The translations under genes and the position numbers were made by a program. From an uncultured beta proteobacterium (GTDB lineage Bacteria > Pseudomonadota > Gammaproteobacteria > Burkholderiales > Burkholderiaceae_C), in assembly GCA_903844215.1 (NCBI GenBank), contig CAIMSP010000012.1, forward strand, positions 1 to 64,000: a stretch of DNA of 64,000 nt. The letters run 5' to 3'. Shown in pieces: positions 31,705 through 40,504 of the stretch (its first letter is position 1; each line of letters begins with the position of its first letter). Under the pieces are notes generated by a model that did not search any database, had not been told where the DNA came from, and was given only the letters and a program-made list of their open reading frames with translations.

Positions 31705-32607
31705 ATGAAATATCCAACCCTTGAAGACCTCGTCGGCGGCACGCCGCTGGTGGCACTGCAGCGCATCGGTGCGACCCAGCGGCGCGAGCGCGGCAATGTG
31801 CTGCTGGGCAAACTTGAAGGCAACAACCCGGCCGGCTCGGTCAAGGACCGACCGGCGCTGTCGATGATCAAACGCGCCGAAGAACGCGGCGCCATCAAGC
31901 CGGGCGACACGCTGATCGAGGCCACGTCGGGCAACACCGGCATCGCGCTGGCCATGGCTGCGGCCATCAAGGGTTACCGTTTGCTGCTGATCATGCCGGA
32001 AGACCTGTCGATCGAGCGTGCGCAGACCATGAAAGCGTTTGGCGCCGAGCTGATCCTCACACCCAAGAGCGGCGGCATGGAGTATTCGCGCGACCTGGCC
32101 GAGCAGATGCAAAAGGCGGGCAAGGGCCATGTGCTGGACCAGTTTGCCAATGCCGACAACCCACGCAGCCACTACGAGACGACCGGGCCTGAAATCTGGA
32201 AAGACACCAAGGGGCGCGTCACGCACTTTGTCAGCGCCATGGGGACGACGGGAACCATCACCGGCGTGTCGCGCTTTCTCAAGCAAAAAAATCCGGCGGT
32301 CCAGGTCATCGGGGCGCAGCCGGCCGAGGGTTCGCGTATTCCGGGAATTCGCAAATGGCCGCAGGCCTACTTGCCCAAGATCTACGACGCCACGCAGGTC
32401 GATGAACTGGTGTCTGTGAGCCAGGAGGATGCGGAGGAGATGTGCCGCAGGCTGGCGCGCGAGGAGGGCATCTTTGCCGGCGTTTCGGCCGCCGGCGCGC
32501 TTTGGGTGGCGCTGGAAATTTCGCGCCGCGTGGAAAACGCGACCATCGTTTTTGTTGTCTGCGACCGGGGTGACCGCTACCTCTCGACCGGAATATTTCC
32601 CGCCTGA
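31705..32607 (+). CDS. cysM: Cysteine synthase B (O-acetylserine sulphhydrylase)
   Basis: A 300-residue PLP enzyme making cysteine from O-acetylserine and sulphide or thiosulphate. The PLP lysine is in NPAGSVKDRPALSM near residue 40. TSGNTGIALAMAAAIKGY and the glycine-rich MGTTGTITGVSRFL bind the phosphate. LEGNNPAG and the C-terminal VCDRGDRYLSTGIFP favour CysM over CysK. ATG 31705 follows a CAAGGG; an in-frame GTG 18 bases earlier is less likely. It is convergent with the EAL-HDOD gene, 9 bases apart. Confidence 0.93.
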   Translation: MKYPTLEDLVGGTPLVALQRIGATQRRERGNVLLGKLEGNNPAGSVKDRPALSMIKRAEERGAIKPGDTLIEATSGNTGIALAMAAAIKGYRLLLIMPEDLSIERAQTMKAFGAELILTPKSGGMEYSRDLAEQMQKAGKGHVLDQFANADNPRSHYETTGPEIWKDTKGRVTHFVSAMGTTGTITGVSRFLKQKNPAVQVIGAQPAEGSRIPGIRKWPQAYLPKIYDATQVDELVSVSQEDAEEMCRRLAREEGIFAGVSAAGALWVALEISRRVENATIVFVVCDRGDRYLSTGIFPA

Positions 32608-32616
32608 TACGCGCAA

Positions 32617-33897
32617 CTATTGGGTCAGCGTTTCGGCCCAGGCCAGCGCCTGAAGGTGGGACCAGTTGACCTGCCGGTTGGAGAGTTGGAGCTCGGTGGC
32701 GACGCGCCCGAAAACCTCTTCATTGCCGCTTTCGCAGGCGATGGTCAGGTCCAGCAGCGGCGCGTACACCCCCTGGTGGTGCAGCAGGACATCGACCACG
32801 GCGTTGGGCAGCGAGACCGCGCGCATGGCGTCTTCCATGGAAATTCCCAGCATCGCGTCCAACAGCGAGAACACGCCCACGACAAAGGCGCTGTCGCATT
32901 CTTCCTGGGAAAGCGTGCCGGCCTCCAGCGCCAGCAACTCCATCAGACGACCGCGCACGACCGCCGTCCCACCCACGGCGGCGCTCGCGCCTCCGGGGCG
33001 GGTGGCCGTCAGCAGCAGGGCGGCCCAGCGGAACAGCTTTTGCATTCCCAGCATCATCACGGCATGGCGAAACGAGGTGATGGCGCAGTTCAATCCAAAG
33101 CCGGAGGAATTGAGGTACTTGAGCAGCGTGAAGGACAGGGTCGGATCCTTCTTGAGGAGTTCCTCGATTTCGGCGACATCGGCATCCGCGCGCACGCGGT
33201 CGATCAACTGAATGATGACCGCCTGGGCCGGGCGCACCGCCTGCGACTTGAGCAGCACCGGTTTGGCAAACCAGTAGCCCTGGAACAGCCGGATGCCGTG
33301 GCCCGACATGGTCTGGAATTGCTCATGGGTTTCGACCTTGGTCGCGACCAGTTGGGTCGAGGTGTGCTGGCGCGCGTAGCGCACCAGGGGCTCGATCAAC
33401 TCGGGTCCAATTTCCTCCAGATCGAGCTTGACGTAGGAGGAGAACGGTCGCCAACTGGCGTAGTTGCGCGACAGCACCGTGTGCCCGAAGGCAAAGCGAA
33501 AGCCGCGCCGGTGCAAGTCGCCCATGACCTGGGCGCGGGACTCGATTTCGCTGGACTGGTGGCCTTCGATCGGGGGCAACTCCAGCACCACGTGATCGGG
33601 GTGGATCAGGTCCAGATGGCGTCCCACCAGGCTGTCGTGGGTGCAATTGATGAACAGCGTCTTCTCGCTGCCGACGGTCTGCGCGTCGGCCAAAGAGAGC
33701 ACGTTGAACAGCAGGTTCGCGTCGCTGTACAGGTCGTGCTGCAGCGCCTGGGGTGAGCGGTTGAACAACTCGTAGCCGACGATGACGCGCTGCTCATCGA
33801 GGATCGGCTGGCGCGCCACAATGGCCGCGTCTTCGGTGTCTTGGTCCGGCACCTGATCGGGCGCGATCTCGGAGTTTTTAGGGATGGTGGGTTCCAT
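32617..33897 (-). CDS. EAL-HDOD signalling protein, copy 1
   Basis: A 426-residue protein: an N-terminal degenerate EAL domain (about residues 25-225) and a C-terminal HDOD domain (about 230-400). The EAL signature is altered to VGYELFNRSPQ, and the metal-binding Asn/Asp/Glu positions of active phosphodiesterases are largely lost (FINCTHDSLVG, LDLEEIGPEL), so hydrolysis of c-di-GMP is unlikely; binding or scaffolding is more plausible. It follows copy 2 by 20 bases on the same strand and matches it across its whole length except the N-terminus. Confidence 0.85.
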   Translation of the reverse strand: MEPTIPKNSEIAPDQVPDQDTEDAAIVARQPILDEQRVIVGYELFNRSPQALQHDLYSDANLLFNVLSLADAQTVGSEKTLFINCTHDSLVGRHLDLIHPDHVVLELPPIEGHQSSEIESRAQVMGDLHRRGFRFAFGHTVLSRNYASWRPFSSYVKLDLEEIGPELIEPLVRYARQHTSTQLVATKVETHEQFQTMSGHGIRLFQGYWFAKPVLLKSQAVRPAQAVIIQLIDRVRADADVAEIEELLKKDPTLSFTLLKYLNSSGFGLNCAITSFRHAVMMLGMQKLFRWAALLLTATRPGGASAAVGGTAVVRGRLMELLALEAGTLSQEECDSAFVVGVFSLLDAMLGISMEDAMRAVSLPNAVVDVLLHHQGVYAPLLDLTIACESGNEEVFGRVATELQLSNRQVNWSHLQALAWAETLTQ

Positions 33898-33917
33898 AGG
33901 CGTGGTGGCAAGGCCCT

Positions 33918-35180
33918 CTAGTCAACCAGTGTTTCGGCCCAGTTCAGCGCCTGCAAATGCGCCCAGTTCACCTGCTGGTTGGATAACTGCAAGTCGTTGG
34001 CGGCGCGCCGGAAATCGTCTTCGTTGCCACTTTCGCAGGCCTCGGTCAAGGTCAGAAAGGGGGCAAAGACGCCGGTGCGGCGCAGCAGGGCGTCCAGGAT
34101 CGATTCGGGCAGGGCGATCGACGCCAGGGCTTCTTCCAGCGGGATGCCCAACATCGTATCGAGCAGTGAGAAAACACCGACGACGAAAGCGTTGTCGCAT
34201 TCCTCGGGCGGCAGCAGTTCGGCGCTGAGCAATTCCATCAGTCGGCCGCGCACCACGGCGGTGGTTCCCACGGCGGCGGCCACTTCGCCGGCGCGCGACG
34301 TGGTCATCAGCAGGGCGCCCCAGCGGAACAGCTTTTTCATTCCCAGAATCATCACCGCGTGGCGAAACGAAGTGACTTCGCAACTCAGCCCAAAGCCCGA
34401 GGAATTGATGTAGCGCAGCATGGTGAACGACAGCGTGGGATCGCGCTTGAGCAGTTCTTCGATTTCCGAGACTTCGGCCTGCTTTCGCACCAGATTGATG
34501 AGCTGCAGGATGGTGGCCTGCGAAGGCCTGACCGCGTGCGCCTTGATCAGCACCGGCTTGGCAAACCAGTGGCCCTGGAACAGCTTCACGCCCAGGGAAC
34601 GCATGCGTTCGTATTGCTCTGCGCTCTCGACCTTCTCGGCGATCAGCTGCGCCGTGCTGCGCTGGCGCGACACCCGCGTCAGAGGTTCCAGCAGCTCGGG
34701 GCGAATCTGCGTCATGTCCATCTTGATGAAGTTCGCGTGCGGCAACCAGCTTTCATAGGCTCGGGCCAGCACGGTATGACTAAACGCCAGGCGAAAGCCG
34801 CGTTGGCGCAATCTGCTCAGCACGGGCAGTTGCGCCTCGATGCCTTCCTTCGTGTTGCCAGGGATCGGCGGCACCTCCAGCACCACGCGATCGGCCTGCA
34901 CCAGCTCCAGATGCCCATCCTCCAGGCTGTCGTGGGTGCAATTCACGAACACGGTTTTCTTGCCCATCAGGGCCTCGGTGTCGATCATCGACAGCACGTT
35001 GAACAACAGCGCGGCGTCGCTGGCCGCAGTATGGCTTCCAACGGCATGGGCGCGGTCGAAAAGCTCGTAGCCGAAGACGGCGCGGTCTTGGTCCACGATG
35101 GCCTGGCGCGCAATCGACAGCGATGCCGTGTTGTCGTCAAGCGCCTCGGAAGCGGGAATGGATTCGGAAATGTGCGACAT
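33918..35180 (-). CDS. EAL-HDOD signalling protein, copy 2
   Basis: A 420-residue protein of the same architecture as its downstream neighbour, with FGYELFDRAH, VFVNCTHDSLEDGHLELV, GFRLAFSHTVLARAYESW and the shared C-terminus QLSNQQVNWAHLQALNWAETL. The catalytic acidic set of EAL enzymes is incomplete here too. ATG 35180 is chosen; a much longer frame upstream is antisense to comEC. It is divergent from comEC, with 68 bases between. The two EAL-HDOD genes arose by tandem duplication and probably share a transcript. Confidence 0.85.
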   Translation of the reverse strand: MSHISESIPASEALDDNTASLSIARQAIVDQDRAVFGYELFDRAHAVGSHTAASDAALLFNVLSMIDTEALMGKKTVFVNCTHDSLEDGHLELVQADRVVLEVPPIPGNTKEGIEAQLPVLSRLRQRGFRLAFSHTVLARAYESWLPHANFIKMDMTQIRPELLEPLTRVSRQRSTAQLIAEKVESAEQYERMRSLGVKLFQGHWFAKPVLIKAHAVRPSQATILQLINLVRKQAEVSEIEELLKRDPTLSFTMLRYINSSGFGLSCEVTSFRHAVMILGMKKLFRWGALLMTTSRAGEVAAAVGTTAVVRGRLMELLSAELLPPEECDNAFVVGVFSLLDTMLGIPLEEALASIALPESILDALLRRTGVFAPFLTLTEACESGNEDDFRRAANDLQLSNQQVNWAHLQALNWAETLVD

Positions 35181-35248
35181 GGCGTTCAAGTGTAGAGGCG
35201 TTTTCAATTTTACGAAGTTTGCTGCGCCACAGCGCGTAGCATGGCGCC

Positions 35249-37702
35249 ATGCCCAGCACCTATCCTGGCGCGGTGGACCCCTGGTCCAAGTTGTGGCCCA
35301 TTCTCGCCGGGTTCGTGCTCGGCTGCGCATTGCAGTTGCAGCAGCCGGTGTTGTGGCCCTGGCCGGTGTATGCCGGCTTGGCGCTGGCGGCCTTGGCGTT
35401 GGGGTGGATTTGCGTCCCGAAGCGCCGGCCAAGGCAGTCGGTCGGGCGCAGTGCGGCGGCTTGGGGCCTGGGCGCGGCGGCGTTGGCGCTGGGACTGGGC
35501 TGCGTGGGCTGGCGCGCCAGCGCATTTTTGGCGCACAGCTTGGACCCGGTGCTCGAGGGGCGCGACCTGGGCGTCACGGGCGTGATTCGCGCCATGCCCC
35601 AGCGCAACGAGAGCGGTGTGCGTTTTGTGCTGGAAGTCGAGTCGGCACAGCTTGACGGCCGCAGCGTCATCCTGCCGGCCCAAATGCAGGTGGCTTGGTA
35701 CGCCGGCCTGGGCGGCGGCTTCGACGCCGGCAACCTGTTGGCGGACCTGCAGCGCCAGCCGGCGGATATTCGGGCCGGCGAGCGCTGGCAGCTGACGCTG
35801 CGTCCCAAGGCCCCGCATGGCAACAGCAACCCGCACGGTTTCGACTACGAGTTGTGGCTTTGGGAGCAGGGCGTGCAAGCCACAGCCTATGTGCGCGCCG
35901 GGCAGCGCGATCTGGCGCCGCAGCGCTTGGGGCAGACCTGGCGCCATCCGGTGGAGACGGTGCGCCAGAACGTGCGCGACGCGATCTTCGAGAGGGTTCC
36001 TGACCGGCAACAGGCCGGGCTGATTGCCGCCTTGGTGGTGGGCGATCAAAATGCCATCGATCGCGCCGACTGGGATGTCTTTCGCGCCACCGGGGTGGCG
36101 CATTTGATGAGCATCTCCGGGGTGCATATCACCATGTTCGCCTGGGCCGCCGCCTGGCTGGTGGGTTGGTTGTGGCGCCGCTCCAGTCGCTTGTGCCTGG
36201 CCTATGCTGCGCCCAGCGCGGCCTTGCTGGGCGGCATTTTCCTGGCCAGTGCTTACGCGGTGTTCAGCGGCTGGGGCGTCCCGTCGCAACGCACCATCTG
36301 GATGCTGTGCACCGTGGGCTTGCTCAAACTTTCCGGGCGCAGTTGGCCCTGGCCACAGGTCTGGCTGTTGGCGCTGTCCATGATCGTTGCGCTGGACCCA
36401 TGGGCCTTGCTGCAGGCGGGGTTTTGGCTCAGCTTTGTCGCCGTGGGCGTGCTGTTCGCGACAGACTCGCAAGCGCGCACGCCCGCAGCCCAGGCCATGC
36501 CGTCGCGCATGCGCTCTTTCCTTCGCGAGCAGTGGGTCGTGACGCTGGCGCTCACGCCGCTGAGCCTGCTGCTTTTCAACCAGGTGTCGGTGGTCGGCCT
36601 GCTGGCGAACGCGCTGGCTATTCCGTGGGTCACCCTGGTGTTGACGCCGCTGTGCATGCTGGGCGCGCTGTGGTCGCCCTGCTGGGACGCGGCGGCCTGG
36701 GCCGTGGTGGTCATGAGCACGCTGCTGCAGGCCCTGGCCGCGTTGCCGTTTGCCACGCTGACCGTGGCGGCCGTGCCGCTGTGGGCGGCAGTAGCCGGCG
36801 TGGCCGGTGGCACGTTGCTGGCGATGCCCTGGCCCAGAAGCGTGCGCGCGTTGGCCGTGCCGCTGTTGCTGCCGGTGCTGTTGTGGCAGAGTGAGCGCCC
36901 CGAAGTGGGGCAGTTCGACTTGCTGGCAGCCGACATCGGGCAGGGTAACGCTGTTTTGGTGCGCACGGCGGCGCACGCCCTGGTGTACGACGCCGGTCCG
37001 CGCTTGAGCAGCGAGAGCGACGCCGGGCAGCGCGTGCTGGTGCCGCTGTTGCGCGCGCTGGGTGAGCGCATTGACACGCTGGTGCTGAGCCACCGCGACA
37101 CCGACCACACGGGTGGCGCTGCCGCCGTGCTGGCGATGCAGCCCCAGGCCCGCCTGCTGAGCTCGCTCGAGGCCGACCATCCCTTGCAGGCGCTGCGCGC
37201 CGGGCAGCGCTGTGAGCTGGGACAGCGTTGGGACTGGGACGGTGTGGCTTTTGAAGTGTTGCATCCGCAGGCGCCGGACTACCAGGCACCGTCCAAGAGC
37301 AACGCCATGAGCTGCGTGCTGCGCATCACCAACGGCGCGCACAGCGCCTTGCTCACCGGCGACATTGAGCAGCCCCAAGAGGCGCGGCTGCTGGCCGGCT
37401 TGCAAAGCATTCGGGCCGAACTGTTGCTGGTGCCGCACCACGGCAGCAAGACATCCTCCAGCGCGGCCTTTTTGGACGCCGTGGCGCCGCGCTTTGCGCT
37501 GGTGCAGGCGGGCTACCGCAACCGTTTTGGGCATCCCGCGGAATCGGTGCTGGAACGCTACAGTGAGCGCCATATTCAGGTCGTGGATTCGCCTCACTGT
37601 GGCGCCATCACCTGGGAGTCGGCTCGGGCGGATCGGGTGTCGTGTCAGCGCGCTCGGCAGCGACACTACTGGCAGCATTGGGCTGCGACCAAGCGCGACT
37701 AG
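35249..37702 (+). CDS. comEC: DNA internalisation channel protein ComEC/Rec2
   Basis: An 817-residue polytopic inner-membrane protein for uptake of single-stranded DNA in transformation. Three N-terminal membrane segments (residues about 10-85) precede an OB-like periplasmic domain. The competence domain contains GVAHLMSISGVHITMFAWA. The C-terminal metallo-beta-lactamase domain has LSHRDTDHTGGAAAVL (HxDxDH) and LLVPHHGSKTSSS. All motifs are intact, so it looks functional. Other competence genes are outside the window. The next gene starts 57 bases after its stop. Confidence 0.92.
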   Translation: MPSTYPGAVDPWSKLWPILAGFVLGCALQLQQPVLWPWPVYAGLALAALALGWICVPKRRPRQSVGRSAAAWGLGAAALALGLGCVGWRASAFLAHSLDPVLEGRDLGVTGVIRAMPQRNESGVRFVLEVESAQLDGRSVILPAQMQVAWYAGLGGGFDAGNLLADLQRQPADIRAGERWQLTLRPKAPHGNSNPHGFDYELWLWEQGVQATAYVRAGQRDLAPQRLGQTWRHPVETVRQNVRDAIFERVPDRQQAGLIAALVVGDQNAIDRADWDVFRATGVAHLMSISGVHITMFAWAAAWLVGWLWRRSSRLCLAYAAPSAALLGGIFLASAYAVFSGWGVPSQRTIWMLCTVGLLKLSGRSWPWPQVWLLALSMIVALDPWALLQAGFWLSFVAVGVLFATDSQARTPAAQAMPSRMRSFLREQWVVTLALTPLSLLLFNQVSVVGLLANALAIPWVTLVLTPLCMLGALWSPCWDAAAWAVVVMSTLLQALAALPFATLTVAAVPLWAAVAGVAGGTLLAMPWPRSVRALAVPLLLPVLLWQSERPEVGQFDLLAADIGQGNAVLVRTAAHALVYDAGPRLSSESDAGQRVLVPLLRALGERIDTLVLSHRDTDHTGGAAAVLAMQPQARLLSSLEADHPLQALRAGQRCELGQRWDWDGVAFEVLHPQAPDYQAPSKSNAMSCVLRITNGAHSALLTGDIEQPQEARLLAGLQSIRAELLLVPHHGSKTSSSAAFLDAVAPRFALVQAGYRNRFGHPAESVLERYSERHIQVVDSPHCGAITWESARADRVSCQRARQRHYWQHWAATKRD

Positions 37703-37758
37703 CCGCGGTTTCTGCGCGTGGTCCGGAACTTGCTATCCTTGAGCTCAGGAGAGCACGC

Positions 37759-39228
37759 ATGCATAAGTTCGACGAGATGTACACCCAACTGCCTTACGAG
37801 TTCTCGACTCAGGGCCGGCAAATCCGTGATCAGTACAAGATCTATGACGAATGGTTGTCGCGCCAGCCCGGCGACATGATGGCGCGTCGGCGCGAGGAGG
37901 CCGAGGTGATCTTTCGCCGCGTGGGCATCACCTTTGCGGTGTATGGCGAGAAGGACGAAGAGGGCGCGGGCACGGAACGCTTGATTCCCTTTGACCTGAT
38001 TCCGCGCATCATCCCGGCGCAGGAGTGGGCATTTCTGGAGCGCGGCCTGGTGCAGCGCGTCACGGCGCTGAACCGCTTCATCCACGACGTTTATCACGCG
38101 CAGGACATCATCAAGGCCGGCGTCGTGCCGCGCGAGCAGATCGAAAACAACGCGCAGTTCCGCCCCGAAATGGTCGGCGTGGACGTGCCCAACGCGATCT
38201 ATTCGCACATCTCCGGAATCGACATCGTGCGCGCCCCCAACGCCCAGGGCGAGGGCGAGTATTACGTGCTGGAAGACAATCTGCGCGTTCCCAGCGGCGT
38301 GAGCTACATGCTGGAAAACCGCAAGATGATGATGCGTTTGTTTCCCGAGTTGTTCAATGCGCACCGCGTCGCTCCGGTGGCGCACTACCCCGATCTGTTG
38401 CTGGAAACCCTGCGCGCCAGCAGTCCGACGACCGCCGCCGAACCGACGGTGGTGGTGCTCACGCCGGGCATGCACAACAGTGCTTATTTCGAGCACGCCT
38501 TCCTGGCCCAGCAAATGGGCGTCGAACTGGTCGAAGGCCAGGACCTGATGGTGCGGGACAACTTTGTCTATATGCGCACCACGCGCGGCCCGAAACGCGT
38601 GGACGTGATCTACCGCCGCGTGGATGACGACTTTCTTGACCCCCAGGTGTTTCGCGCAAGTTCCACCTTGGGTTGCGCCGGTCTGATGGGCGCGTACCGC
38701 GCCGGCCATGTGGCGATCTGCAACGCGGTGGGAACGGGCGTGGCCGATGACAAGTCGATCTACCCCTACGTGCCCAAGATGATCGAGTTTTACCTGGGCG
38801 AGAAACCCATCCTGAACAATGTGCCGACCTATATGTGCCGCAACCAGGACGACCTGGCCTACACGCTGGCCAACATGCAGGACCTGGTGGTGAAAGAGGT
38901 GCACGGCGCCGGTGGCTACGGCATGCTGGTGGGTCCGGCGGCCACGGCGGCAGAGATCGAGGACTTTCGCAAGGCGGTGCGCGCGAACCCGAACGGCTAT
39001 ATCTCGCAACCCACGCTGAGCTTGTCCAGTTGCCCGACCTACGTGGAGAGCGGCATCGCGCCGCGCCACATCGATCTGCGTCCCTACGTGCTCAGCGGCA
39101 AGACCGTCAAGATGGTGCCGGGTGGCCTCACGCGCGTGGCGCTCAAGGAAGCTTCCTTGGTGGTGAATTCATCCCAGGGTGGTGGAACCAAGGACACCTG
39201 GGTGCTCGAAGGAGATACATCATGCTAA
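37759..39228 (+). CDS. Circularly permuted ATP-grasp protein
   Basis: A 489-residue circularly permuted ATP-grasp family protein (DUF404/DUF407 region). ATG 37759 follows CAGGAGAGC; the frame upstream lies inside the end of comEC. Segments include RRVGITFAVYGE, LIPFDLIPRIIP, HDVYHAQDIIKAG, NLRVPSGVSYMLENR, VIYRRVDDDFLDP and KEVHGAGGYGMLVGP with the ATP-binding residues. These proteins are thought to form peptide-like bonds and usually sit with alpha-E, transglutaminase-like and Ntn-protease genes. Here only the alpha-E gene follows. The last bases (ATGCTAA) contain both the stop and the first copy of the alpha-E start. Confidence 0.88.
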   Translation: MHKFDEMYTQLPYEFSTQGRQIRDQYKIYDEWLSRQPGDMMARRREEAEVIFRRVGITFAVYGEKDEEGAGTERLIPFDLIPRIIPAQEWAFLERGLVQRVTALNRFIHDVYHAQDIIKAGVVPREQIENNAQFRPEMVGVDVPNAIYSHISGIDIVRAPNAQGEGEYYVLEDNLRVPSGVSYMLENRKMMMRLFPELFNAHRVAPVAHYPDLLLETLRASSPTTAAEPTVVVLTPGMHNSAYFEHAFLAQQMGVELVEGQDLMVRDNFVYMRTTRGPKRVDVIYRRVDDDFLDPQVFRASSTLGCAGLMGAYRAGHVAICNAVGTGVADDKSIYPYVPKMIEFYLGEKPILNNVPTYMCRNQDDLAYTLANMQDLVVKEVHGAGGYGMLVGPAATAAEIEDFRKAVRANPNGYISQPTLSLSSCPTYVESGIAPRHIDLRPYVLSGKTVKMVPGGLTRVALKEASLVVNSSQGGGTKDTWVLEGDTSC

Positions 39229-39444
39229 GCCGCACTGCCGATCATTTGTTCTGGATGTCGAGGTACACGGAGCGGGCCGAAAAGCTTCGCTTTCGCCAAA
39301 AGCTTCGCTTTCACCAAAAGCGAAGCTTTCTACAAGATGCCGCAAGGAGCGTAGCGACGCGGTGTTCGAGGCCAGGAGTTGAATCATGCTAAGCCGCACT
39401 GCCGATCATTTGTTCTGGATGTCGAGGTACACGGAGCGGGCCGA
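39219..39444 (+). repeat. 62-bp direct repeat flanking a 102-bp insertion
   Basis: Bases 39219-39280 and 39383-39444 are identical over 62 bases, spanning the alpha-E start codon and first 18 codons. The intervening 39281-39382 carries a near-exact 18-base repeat of AAAAGCTTCGCTTTC, then a perfect 11-bp hairpin AGCTTCGCTTT/AAAGCGAAGCT with a 5-base loop, then GCGTAGCGACGCGGTGTTCG and a new ribosome-binding site CAGGAG. The structure looks like a small palindromic element plus a duplicated target. Confidence 0.85.
39222..39392 (+). pseudogene. Truncated duplicate of the alpha-E gene start
   Basis: The first 18 codons of the alpha-E gene (MLSRTADHLFWMSRYTER), then a frame through the inserted hairpin DNA to TAA 39390-39392, 56 codons in all. 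The ATG overlaps the stop of the ATP-grasp gene as ATGCTAA, and its stop overlaps the ATG of the intact alpha-E gene in the same ATGCTAA form. Thus it may serve as a short coupling reading frame, but its peptide would not fold as alpha-E. Confidence 0.75.
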
Positions 39445-40342
39445 GAACACTGCTCGCATGCTGGACGTGAACTACCAGACCTCGCTGCTGCCGCAGTCGG
39501 CAGAAATGGCGCAGGCGGGCTGGCGCGGACTGCTCGGCATCAGCGAGCTGCTGCCGCTTTACACGGCTCAGCACCAAGAGATTCATGGCGCGCAAGTCAT
39601 GGAATTCATGGTCAAGGACGAAAGCAACCCCTCGTCCATCGTTTCCTGTTTGCGCGCGGCGCGGGAGAATGCGCGCGCCGTGCGCGGCACGCTGACCACC
39701 GAGGTCTGGGAGACGCAAAACCAGACTTGGCTGGAAATCAATCGGATGCTGCGCGTCGGCGAGTTCGAACGCGATCCGTCGCAGTTTCTGGAGTGGGTCA
39801 AGTTCCGTTCGCACTTGTCGCGCGGCGTGACCTTGGGAACCATGTTGATGGACGAGGCACTGTATTTCATGCGCCTGGGCATCTTTCTGGAGCGCGCCGA
39901 CAACACGGCGCGGCTGGTGGATGTGAAGTTCCATGCGCGTGAGGGCGATTTCTTTGGCGCGGGCAGCGACAAGAACCAGGAGTACGACTTCTACCACTGG
40001 AGCGCGATCCTGCGCAGCGTGAGCGGTTTCGAGATCTACCGCAGGGTCTATCGCGACGTCATCAAGCCCGAGCGCGTGGCCGAGCTGCTGATACTGCGGC
40101 CCGACATGCCCAGGTCGCTGCACGCCAGCTTGAACGAAGTCGTCAACAACTTGGTCCTGGTGTCGGTCGATGGGGACAGCGAAACCCAGCGCCGCGCCGG
40201 CAAACTGCGCTCCGAACTGCAATATGGGCGCATCGACGAAGTCCTGGCCACCGGCTTGCACGCTTATCTGACCCAGTTCCTGGACCGGGTAAATGAACTC
40301 GGGCTGCGCATCAGCCGCGACTACCTGGTTCCGGCCGCCTGA
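39386..40342 (+). CDS. Alpha-E domain protein (DUF403)
   Basis: A 318-residue all-helical protein. MLSRTADHLFWMSRYTERAENTARMLD opens the family domain, and LGIFLERADNTARLVDVK repeats the pattern midway. It normally pairs with the circularly permuted ATP-grasp partner upstream, and a joint role in making or attaching a peptide-like modification has been proposed from gene neighbourhood. The start is set by CAGGAG at 39374-39379 and by homology. No transglutaminase-like or protease gene follows; rpsO comes next after 162 bases. Confidence 0.88.
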   Translation: MLSRTADHLFWMSRYTERAENTARMLDVNYQTSLLPQSAEMAQAGWRGLLGISELLPLYTAQHQEIHGAQVMEFMVKDESNPSSIVSCLRAARENARAVRGTLTTEVWETQNQTWLEINRMLRVGEFERDPSQFLEWVKFRSHLSRGVTLGTMLMDEALYFMRLGIFLERADNTARLVDVKFHAREGDFFGAGSDKNQEYDFYHWSAILRSVSGFEIYRRVYRDVIKPERVAELLILRPDMPRSLHASLNEVVNNLVLVSVDGDSETQRRAGKLRSELQYGRIDEVLATGLHAYLTQFLDRVNELGLRISRDYLVPAA

Positions 40343-40373
40343 GCCGCGCGCCCAGCCCGGCGCTGGCCCAGGC

Positions 40374-40379
40374 TATAAT
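40374..40379 (+). promoter_or_regulatory. Probable rpsO promoter -10 (TATAAT)
   Basis: A perfect TATAAT lies 32 bases after the alpha-E stop and 131 bases upstream of rpsO. No good -35 sits 17 bases before it. The implied leader of about 120 bases holds paired arms, listed separately. Confidence 0.5.
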
Positions 40380-40388
40380 CCGAAGGCT

Positions 40389-40473
40389 TTGCATGGTGCA
40401 AGGCGCACGTCAGCAGCCGTTCCAGCCACTGACGCAAGTAACCCCGTGGGGTGCCGGTGCGTGTGCAACACGC
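40389..40473 (+). promoter_or_regulatory. Structured leader of rpsO, possible S15 autoregulation site
   Basis: Three short hairpin candidates lie in the leader: TTGCA/TGCAA near 40389-40401, ACCC/GGGT at 40441-40452, and a perfect GCGTGT/ACACGC with loop GCA at 40459-40473. S15 represses its own translation through diverse leader folds in several phyla. Whether these arms form such a fold is inference. Confidence 0.35.
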
Positions 40474-40504
40474 CTGAGCGGCCCGACAATTTCTAGGAAA
40501 ATTC

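Noticed and set aside
39281-39382. The hairpin insert as an insertion sequence
   Set aside because: It is only 102 bases, with no transposase and no classical terminal inverted repeats. It is reported only as a repeat structure.
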